The notes under the pieces were generated by a model that saw only the letters and a list, made by a program, of their open reading frames with translations, was not told the origin of the DNA and searched no databases. A DNA stretch of 38,283 bases from an uncultured Gammaproteobacteria bacterium. Its GTDB lineage: Bacteria > Pseudomonadota > Gammaproteobacteria > Xanthomonadales > Xanthomonadaceae. This document shows positions 32,600 to 38,283 of this stretch, one piece after another (the stretch's first letter is position 1; the number at the start of each line of letters is the position of its first letter). The stretch is taken from NCBI GenBank assembly GCA_903942465.1, contig CAJAPA010000004.1, forward strand, positions 1 through 38,283, written 5' to 3'. Both the position numbers and the translations under genes were made by a program.

Positions 32600-33910
32600 A
32601 TGTTCGACAAGCTCGTCCAATTCAGGGAACACGGCCGGCAGACCCCGGCGCTGTTGTGGTCGTTCCTGTATTTCTTCCTGTTGTTGACCGCCTATTACCT
32701 GCTGCGCCCGGTGCGCGAAGCCATGGGGTCATCGGCCAACGCCATGGACGTGTTTCCCGGAGCAATGGTGGATTGGTTCGCTGCCCACGGTATCGCCTTG
32801 GCGGATTACACCCTGCAGGCTCTGTTTACCGGTACCTTCCTGGCGATGATTCTGTTGCAGCCCCTTTACGGTGCTTTGGTCGGCAATCTGCCGCGTCGGC
32901 GTTTCCTGCCGGTCATCTATGGCGTGTTCATCCTTTGTCTACTGGGCTTCTACAGTCTGTTCGAGCAGAAAACCGACGGCCGCGGCGCTTTGTTCTTCAT
33001 CTGGCTGGCCGTATTCAATTTGTTCGCGGTTTCGGTGTTCTGGAGTTTCATGGCCGACATCTACAGCGATGCCGAGGCGCGTACGCTTTACGGCTATATC
33101 GCGGCGGGCGGAACCATCGGCGGCTTCCTCGGCCCCATCCTGGCCCAGATCCTGATCAATGTATTGGGCTCCATTGCACCGTTGATGCTGGTTTCGGCAT
33201 TCCTGCTCGGGCTGTGCTGTCTGTGCATCCATGTGCTCGGACGCTGGGCCGATCGCCAGCGTGCCGATTCCCTGAAAAGCGCGGTCATTGGCGGCAGCAT
33301 GTGGGCTGGCATGAAACTGGTCTGGCAGACGCCATTGCTGCGGGCCTTGGCTGGATTCATGATTTTCGGTGTCGGTGTCGGCACACTGCTTTACAACGAG
33401 CAGGCCGCCATCGCCAAGGCCTTCTTCACCGACGAACAGGAGCGGACTCAGTTCTTCTCGCGCATCGACCTGATCATCAATGCCGTCACTCTATTCATCC
33501 AGGTATTTCTGACTCGCACTTTATTACGGCGCTTCGGCGTGGCGCCGATGTTGCTGATTCCAGCTTTCGCTATCCTGCTCGGTTATGCCGCGTTGTGCGC
33601 GGCGCCGGTGCCTTTGCTGGTTGCAGCGGTGCAGATCGCTACACGCGCCGGCGAGTTCTCGCTGTCGAAACCGGCACGCGAAACCCTGTATACCCGCGTC
33701 GACCGGGAATCCCGATACAAAGCCAAGGCATTCATTGATACCGCGGTTTACCGTGGCGGCGATCTGACCTTTTCCTGGGTCCATAAAGGATTGGCGGCGG
33801 CCGGTTCTACTGTGGTGTTCGCTGGCGGCTTCCTGGTGGCGGCATTGATGTGCCTGAATGCCTGGCGCGTAATCCAGATCGAAAAACGCATGGGCCGCGA
33901 TATTCCTTAA
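32600..33910 (+). CDS. MFS/NTP-NDP exchange transporter-like membrane protein
   Basis: A 436-residue inner-membrane protein with about twelve hydrophobic segments. LLTAYYLLRPVREAMG near 25-40, LFAVSVFWSFMADIY near 136-150 and GYIAAGGTIGGFLGP near 160-174 mark the family often labelled NTP/NDP exchange transporter or MFS, distantly related to the ATP/ADP translocases of intracellular bacteria. In free-living proteobacteria the substrate is not established. The ATG at 32600 has ACAGGA about 9 bases upstream; a TTG three codons earlier is less likely. No dedicated partner gene is adjacent; convergent with the thioesterase gene, with 24 bases between stops. Confidence 0.82.
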   Translation: MFDKLVQFREHGRQTPALLWSFLYFFLLLTAYYLLRPVREAMGSSANAMDVFPGAMVDWFAAHGIALADYTLQALFTGTFLAMILLQPLYGALVGNLPRRRFLPVIYGVFILCLLGFYSLFEQKTDGRGALFFIWLAVFNLFAVSVFWSFMADIYSDAEARTLYGYIAAGGTIGGFLGPILAQILINVLGSIAPLMLVSAFLLGLCCLCIHVLGRWADRQRADSLKSAVIGGSMWAGMKLVWQTPLLRALAGFMIFGVGVGTLLYNEQAAIAKAFFTDEQERTQFFSRIDLIINAVTLFIQVFLTRTLLRRFGVAPMLLIPAFAILLGYAALCAAPVPLLVAAVQIATRAGEFSLSKPARETLYTRVDRESRYKAKAFIDTAVYRGGDLTFSWVHKGLAAAGSTVVFAGGFLVAALMCLNAWRVIQIEKRMGRDIP

Positions 33911-33934
33911 TCGCGGCTGCAAGTCCGACCGAAT

Positions 33935-34402
33935 CTATTTGCGAGGACTCATCCACATCCGGATTTCGGCATGGAACACCTTGTCGCCGGTGGAATCCAG
34001 AATATCCACGTTCACCGGCAGGTCGTAGCCGGTGTCGGATGAGATGATCGGAATCATCAGCGTGGCGGTGGCGTGCATACGGCCTTTGGCGCGCTTCAGG
34101 TAAGACACGGTCATGCCTTTCGGTATCCAACGCATGTCCTTCGGCAGGCTGGCATCGGTCATCACCCCGGCGCACAGCTCGGCCAGATTGCACAGGGCAA
34201 TGGCATGCACGGTGCCGATGTGATTGTGCACGGCGCGCCGGTCTTTGATGACGGCTTCGCAGCGGCTGTTTTCCAGACGGGTGATGATCGGTGAAATACT
34301 GCCGAAGTAGGGCGCTTTGAAACAGACCGCCTTCGAAAACAACCAGTGGCCACACGGCCACCGGCTGATTTTTCCATACAACGCGAGCAATGGCGTCTGC
34401 AT
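33935..34402 (-). CDS. DUF4442 hotdog-fold thioesterase-like protein
   Basis: A 155-residue protein of the DUF4442 hotdog superfamily. The sequence ALCNLAELCAGVMTDASLP following RRAVHNHIGTVHAIA is the hotdog central helix and its lead-in, where thioesterases carry their active site; RWIPKGMTVSYLKRAKG follows. It likely hydrolyses an acyl-CoA or similar thioester in the cytoplasm. The start shares one base with the fadE stop (TGATG, 34400-34404), so it is coupled to an acyl-CoA dehydrogenase and presumably works in fatty-acid degradation. The exact substrate is unknown. Confidence 0.85.
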   Translation of the reverse strand: MQTPLLALYGKISRWPCGHWLFSKAVCFKAPYFGSISPIITRLENSRCEAVIKDRRAVHNHIGTVHAIALCNLAELCAGVMTDASLPKDMRWIPKGMTVSYLKRAKGRMHATATLMIPIISSDTGYDLPVNVDILDSTGDKVFHAEIRMWMSPRK

Positions 34403-36867
34403 CAGGCGGCCTGTTCGAAGGCCTTGCCTTTCAGGGCGCTGGCGGCGATGAGTTCGCTGTGGTCGAAATCATCGACGGTGATCGCATCCCAGGTCAGTTC
34501 ACGCAGTTCTTCCAGCTGTTTGCGTTCGTCGCTGCTGATCCAACCTTCGCGCACGCCTTCGTCCAGCTGTTCTGGGAAGCTGAGTGCTTCGATGTCGGCG
34601 TTTTTCAGGGCCTTCTGGAATTTGCGCTCGACCGGTTCGGCCAGGATCACTTTCACCAGTGCGGCATTGATGCGGCCGGCCGGATTGTTGGCGCAGGGCG
34701 TCAGGAACACGCCGTCAGCCAGGCGGTCGCGGGCGTCCGAGGGCGACATCAGCATGGCGGCGGCGCGGTGCGCCAGGCGGTCACTCGGCTCCTGGGCGCG
34801 GCGGCCGAACGGGAATACCAGCAGCCAGAGCAGAAAGGCGGCCGGGCGGATCGGGAAGTTGCGCAGCGCACCGGACAGCGCGCGCTCGATTTTGAACACG
34901 CACTCGTTGAACGCGTAAGCCATCAGCGCTTCATCCGAGGCCGGACGGCCTTCGTCTTCGAAACGCTTGAGCATGGCGCTGGCGATGTACAGCTGGCTGA
35001 GCACATCGCCCAGACGGCCGGACAGGCTTTCCTTGAACTTCAGCTTGCCGCCGAGCAGCAGCATCGAGGTGTCTGCCACCAGGGCCAGATTGGCCGAGTA
35101 GCGGTTGAGCTTGCGGTAGCAGCGTTGGGTCACGCCGCTGGTCGGCGCGGCACCGAAGCGGCTGTTGGTCAGGCCCATGAACAGCGAACGCACGGCGTTG
35201 GAGAAAGCGAAGCCGATGTGGCCGAACAGGTTGGTATCGAACTGCTTGAGGCGTTGCACCGGGTCGGCCAGTTGGGCGGCCTGCATTTCCTTCAGCACCC
35301 ACGGATGGCAGCGGATGGCACCCTGGCCGAAAATCATCAGGCTGCGGGTCATGATGTTGGCGCCTTCGACCGTAATCGAAATGGGAGCAGCCTGCCAGCC
35401 GCGGCCGAGATAATTGCGCGGTCCGAGGATGACGCCCTTGCCGCCGTGGATGTCCATGGCGTCCTTGGCGACTTCGCGCGCCATTTCGGTGCAGTGGTAT
35501 TTGGCGATGGCCGAAGGCACCGCCGGTTTTTCACCGCGGTCGACGGCGGCTGCGGTGGATTGCGACAAGGCGCTCGAGGCGTAGGCATTGCCGGCGATGC
35601 GCGCCAGTGCTTCTTCCACGCCTTCGAAGCGGCCGATGGACAGACCGAACTGTTTGCGGATGCGCGCATACGCACCGGAAACCACGGCGGCCAGTTTCGC
35701 GGCACCGCTGGAGGTGGAGGGCAGGGTGATGGAACGGCCGATCGACAGGCATTCGACCAGCATGCGCCAGCCCTGGCCGACGTAATCTTCACCGCCGATC
35801 AATTGCGACAGCGGCACGAACACGTCCTTGCCGTAAATCGGGCCGTTCTGGAACACGCAGTTCAGCGGGAAATGGCGGCGGCCGATGGACATGCCTTTGA
35901 CGTTGCGCGGAATCAGCGCCAGCGTGATGCCGCGGTCTTTCTGGTCGGACAGCAGACCATCGGGATCGTACAGGCGGAAGGCCAGACCCACGATGGAGGC
36001 GACCGGGGCCAGCGTGATGTAGCGCTTTTCGAAATTCAAGCGCACACCGAGCACATTGGCGCCTTCCCATTCGCCTTTGCAGACGATACCGAAGTCGGGA
36101 ATCGAGGTCGCATCGGAGCCGGCGGTCGGACCGGTCAGGCCGAAGCAGGGCACTTCACGGCCATCGGCGAGGCGTGGCAGATAATAATCCTTCTGTTCTT
36201 TGGTGCCGTAATGCAGCAGCAGTTCACCCGGGCCGAGCGAGTTCGGCACGCCGACGGTGGACGACAGCGTGGCCGACACCGAGGCCAGCTTCATGATCAC
36301 GCGCGAGTGCGCATAGGCCGAGAAACCGAGGCCGCCGTACTCTTTCGGAATGATCATGCCGAAGAATTTATTGACCTTCAGATAGTCCCAGACATCCGGC
36401 GTCAGGTCGGCGTAAACGTGCGTGGTTTCCCAGTCGTTGACCATGCCGCACACGGTCTCCACCGGACCGTCGAGGAAGGCTTTTTCTTCCGTGGTCAATT
36501 CCGGTTTGGGTTGGCTGAGCAGCGTCTTCCAATCGGGCTTGCCGGAAAACAATTCACCCTCAAAGCCGACGGTACCGGCTTCCAGCGCGACTTTTTCGGT
36601 ATCGGACAGCGGCGGCAGGATTTTGCTGTAGAAGCCGAGCAGGGGCGCGGTGATGAAGCGCTGGCGGATCGGGGTGATCAGCAGCGGCAGCACGATCAGC
36701 GCCAGAACCACGGCGGCGGCGATGACCGAAGCCGATGACGCGCCGAGCAGGGCGCAGGCCACCAGCGCGGATCCGCCGATGGCGGCGAATACCGCCAATG
36801 AGAATCGGTGGTAGCTCACGAAGGCGATGACCAGAATCAGGGCCAGCCACGGGGCAAGGATACTCAT
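34402..36867 (-). CDS. fadE: Acyl-CoA dehydrogenase FadE
   Basis: An 821-residue enzyme for the first step of beta-oxidation, matching E. coli FadE (814) in size. Residues 1 to about 65 contain two or three membrane helices typical of FadE. The dehydrogenase core starts near 90. CFGLTGPTAGSDATSIPD (241-258) is the FAD/acyl-CoA signature, and DIHGGKGVILGPRNYLGRGW is the later conserved loop; a long C-terminal helical domain (from about 560) is family-specific. Electrons would pass to an ETF-like acceptor. It is first in an operon with the DUF4442 thioesterase and divergent from a TetR regulator. Its promoter is the left-facing half of the inverted repeat at 36936-36968. Confidence 0.97.
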   Translation of the reverse strand: MSILAPWLALILVIAFVSYHRFSLAVFAAIGGSALVACALLGASSASVIAAAVVLALIVLPLLITPIRQRFITAPLLGFYSKILPPLSDTEKVALEAGTVGFEGELFSGKPDWKTLLSQPKPELTTEEKAFLDGPVETVCGMVNDWETTHVYADLTPDVWDYLKVNKFFGMIIPKEYGGLGFSAYAHSRVIMKLASVSATLSSTVGVPNSLGPGELLLHYGTKEQKDYYLPRLADGREVPCFGLTGPTAGSDATSIPDFGIVCKGEWEGANVLGVRLNFEKRYITLAPVASIVGLAFRLYDPDGLLSDQKDRGITLALIPRNVKGMSIGRRHFPLNCVFQNGPIYGKDVFVPLSQLIGGEDYVGQGWRMLVECLSIGRSITLPSTSSGAAKLAAVVSGAYARIRKQFGLSIGRFEGVEEALARIAGNAYASSALSQSTAAAVDRGEKPAVPSAIAKYHCTEMAREVAKDAMDIHGGKGVILGPRNYLGRGWQAAPISITVEGANIMTRSLMIFGQGAIRCHPWVLKEMQAAQLADPVQRLKQFDTNLFGHIGFAFSNAVRSLFMGLTNSRFGAAPTSGVTQRCYRKLNRYSANLALVADTSMLLLGGKLKFKESLSGRLGDVLSQLYIASAMLKRFEDEGRPASDEALMAYAFNECVFKIERALSGALRNFPIRPAAFLLWLLVFPFGRRAQEPSDRLAHRAAAMLMSPSDARDRLADGVFLTPCANNPAGRINAALVKVILAEPVERKFQKALKNADIEALSFPEQLDEGVREGWISSDERKQLEELRELTWDAITVDDFDHSELIAASALKGKAFEQAA

Positions 36868-36935
36868 AACACTCTCCAGGAAATTGGGGTTCTACGGATG
36901 GCGCAAGGCTTGCGAAGCTTGCCACCATACGCTAA

Positions 36936-36977
36936 AGTATTGACAGCTTGATGGGGTTTGTCAATACTCCCGAGTAT
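36936..36977. promoter_or_regulatory. Mirror-image overlapping promoters and operator of fadE and tetR
   Basis: AGTATTGACA (36936-36945) and TGTCAATACT (36959-36968) are perfect 10-base inverted arms 13 bases apart. On the plus strand they give TTGACA (36940-36945), a 17-base spacer and AATACT (36963-36968). On the minus strand the same arms give TTGACA (36964-36959), a 17-base spacer and AATACT (36941-36936). A second palindrome, ATACTC-cc-GAGTAT (36964-36977), overlaps the right end. The plus-strand start would be near 36975, 24 bases before the TetR ATG. Confidence 0.8.
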
Positions 36978-36998
36978 GGAAAAGGTGAAGATGGCATC

Positions 36999-37589
36999 AT
37001 GAACACATCGGTCAGCGCAATTACGGAAAAAAACCGTTTAACATCAGGCGATTGGCAGCAGGCTGCGCTGGATGCCCTGTCCGAAGGCGGACTGCAGAAT
37101 ATCGCCATCGAGATGATTGCCAAGCGTCTGGGTGTGACCAAAGGCAGCTTTTACTGGCATTTCGAATCCCGGGACGCGCTGATTCAGGCGGCGCTGGAGC
37201 TGTGGGAGTCGCAGGAGCAGGAGCAGGTGTTCGGCAAACTCGATGCCTTGCCCGACCCGCAGGCCCGGCTGACTGCGCTGATCGCCCTGGTGGCCGAGGA
37301 ACTCAAGGCGCATAAGATCTACAGTGAATTGCTGAAGGCCATCGATCACCCCCTGGTCAAACCGGTGCTGGCGCGTGTTTCCCAACGCCGCATCGACTAC
37401 CTGACCGCCAGCCTGCGCCAGGCCGGGTTGCCGCGCAAAACCGCGCAAAGCCGCGCGATTCTGGTCTATGCGTCCTATGTCGGCTTCCTGCAGCTGAACC
37501 TGCAATTGGGCACACCCAAGCTCAGCCATGCGGAATTCGAACAGTACGTGGCGCATCTGACCGAGACATTGATCCCCTCGGGCGGTTAA
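36999..37589 (+). CDS. TetR-family transcriptional regulator, probable regulator of fadE
   Basis: A 196-residue TetR regulator. The helix-turn-helix lies at about residues 16-62: DWQQAALDALSEGGLQNIAI, MIAKRLGVTKGSFYWHF and ESRDALIQAALELW are the classical helices, with K-G-S-F-Y-W-H-F as recognition region. The C-terminal ligand-binding domain is helical and hydrophobic; the ligand is likely an acyl-CoA by context but is not shown. The frame is open to 36948, but that start would lie inside the promoter; ATG 36999 has AAAGGTGAAG upstream. The divergent fadE and a shared palindrome suggest autoregulation and fadE repression. Confidence 0.9.
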   Translation: MNTSVSAITEKNRLTSGDWQQAALDALSEGGLQNIAIEMIAKRLGVTKGSFYWHFESRDALIQAALELWESQEQEQVFGKLDALPDPQARLTALIALVAEELKAHKIYSELLKAIDHPLVKPVLARVSQRRIDYLTASLRQAGLPRKTAQSRAILVYASYVGFLQLNLQLGTPKLSHAEFEQYVAHLTETLIPSGG

Positions 37590-37657
37590 AATAGTCGTCT
37601 CACGGCCGAAAACCAAAACCAGAAACGGCCCTCCCTTTTCCTTTTCCGAGAGTCCCG

Positions 37658-38283
37658 ATGAGCAGCCAACTTCCTGAATTGAACGCCTGGATACATACGT
37701 ATGCAAGCCTGACCGAAGCCGACCAGGTGCATTGGTGCGATGGCTCCGATGAAGAAAATGCCCGCTTGGTCAAAATGATGCTGGACACCGGCGATCTCAT
37801 TGCCCTGAACCCGCGCAGTCATCCGAACTGCTACCTGCATCGGTCCAGTCCGTCCGATGTGGCACGCGTCGAGCATCTGACCTTCGTGTGCAGCAAAAAC
37901 CGCGATGACGCCGGCCCGAACAATCACTGGATGGATCCGGCCCAGGCCAAGGCAAAAATGGATGCGCTGTACAAAGGCTGCATGAAGGGCCGCACGCTGT
38001 ATGTGGTGCCTTACTGCATGGGACCGATCGATTCACCGCTGGCGCGCTGCGGCGTGGAAATCACCGACAGTCCGTATGTGGTGATCAACATGCGCCTGAT
38101 GACGCGCATGGGCGCGGCCGCACTCGCGCGCATCGAGCGCGAAGGCAGCTTCGTCAAAGGCGTGCATTCCACCGGCGATCTCAACCCCGACCGCCGCTTC
38201 ATCATGCATTTCCCGGAAGAACTCGGCATCCAGAGTTTCGGTTCCGGTTACGGCGGCAACGCGCTGCTCGGCAAGAAATGCCA
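37658..38283 (+). CDS. pckG: Phosphoenolpyruvate carboxykinase (GTP), partial (5' part)
   Basis: The first 208 codons of a GTP-dependent PEP carboxykinase that converts oxaloacetate to PEP in gluconeogenesis; the gene runs off the right edge (full length about 600 residues). HWCDGSDEEN near 26-35, LNPRSHPNCYLHRSSPSDVARVE near 50-72, NNHWMDP near 88-94, KGRTLYVVPYCMGP near 108-121 and FGSGYGGNALLGKKC at the edge are all PEPCK-GTP segments. The ATG has no Shine-Dalgarno; the preceding 30 bases are pyrimidine-rich. A TAAAAT-like -10 overlaps the end of the TetR gene. Acting next to fadE and sucCD it links fatty-acid breakdown to sugar synthesis. Confidence 0.96.
   Translation, partial: MSSQLPELNAWIHTYASLTEADQVHWCDGSDEENARLVKMMLDTGDLIALNPRSHPNCYLHRSSPSDVARVEHLTFVCSKNRDDAGPNNHWMDPAQAKAKMDALYKGCMKGRTLYVVPYCMGPIDSPLARCGVEITDSPYVVINMRLMTRMGAAALARIEREGSFVKGVHSTGDLNPDRRFIMHFPEELGIQSFGSGYGGNALLGKKC

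Noticed and set aside
34390-36738. Long plus-strand open frame of about 780 codons opposite fadE
   Set aside because: Same cause: antisense of a GC-rich gene, low-complexity H/Q/R/G-rich translation, no motifs.
36948-36998. Upstream in-frame ATG of the TetR gene
   Set aside because: It lies inside the promoter/operator repeat, upstream of the predicted transcription start.

Overview
The window reads as a chromosomal segment of a GC-rich gammaproteobacterium, most likely of the order Xanthomonadales (Lysobacterales). The evidence is gene order: sucC-sucD beside pilS-pilR and pilin genes, aroK-aroB followed by hemE, proC-yggS divergent from pilT-pilU, and a GTP-type PEP carboxykinase. Protein motifs agree with this. 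The genus cannot be fixed from the sequence alone. No rRNA, tRNA, CRISPR array, insertion sequence or prophage was seen.

Layout. 1-3268 (minus): end of a surface-polysaccharide cluster, with gmd and fcl (GDP-L-fucose synthesis) and a Wzx-like flippase that runs off the left edge. 3324-9662 (minus): a type IV pilus block containing the two-component pair pilS-pilR, two tandem major-type pilins, and a TMTC/GT-C-like membrane protein with a TPR-like tail that could be a pilin glycosyltransferase. 9785-13570 (plus): sucC-sucD and glutamine-dependent NAD synthase. 13571-14434 (minus): bamD. 14530-21424 (plus): rluD-pgeF, a secreted TPR protein, heat-shock clpB and a dicarboxylate/amino-acid symporter. 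21478-24846 (minus): aroK-aroB, two tiny membrane proteins, a WGR-domain protein and hemE. 24891-27134 (plus): an SDR protein, pdxH and a BtuF-like protein without a signal peptide. 27131-28629 (minus): proC-yggS. 28706-30891 (plus): pilT-pilU. 30888-33910: a GMC oxidoreductase divergent from an NTP/NDP-exchanger-like transporter. 33935-37589: fadE plus a hotdog thioesterase, divergent from a TetR regulator. 37658 to the end: the start of pckG.

How the genes work together. Most of the window is core housekeeping in compact operons, with many start/stop overlaps of 1-4 bases. The pilus genes form one functional theme: pilus subunits, sensing and transcriptional control, retraction ATPases, and possibly subunit glycosylation. 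The fatty-acid block (fadE, thioesterase, TetR) looks like a self-contained regulated beta-oxidation unit.

Most notable observations. (1) PilR has lost the TGA half of its GAFTGA loop in an in-frame deletion of about 11 residues, and its Walker B glutamate is histidine. No good sigma54 promoter is visible before either pilin. (2) The fadE/tetR intergenic region holds a perfect 10-bp-arm inverted repeat whose two arms supply both the -35 and -10 hexamers of two mirror-image overlapping promoters. (3) A sigma32-type promoter before clpB overlaps one arm of an inverted repeat whose other arm covers the clpB ribosome-binding site. (4) nadE and the WGR gene share a TACAATAGC element placed so that transcripts would be leaderless. 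I did not find convincing evidence for a wholly new multi-gene system; these are mainly regulatory and divergence oddities in known pathways.
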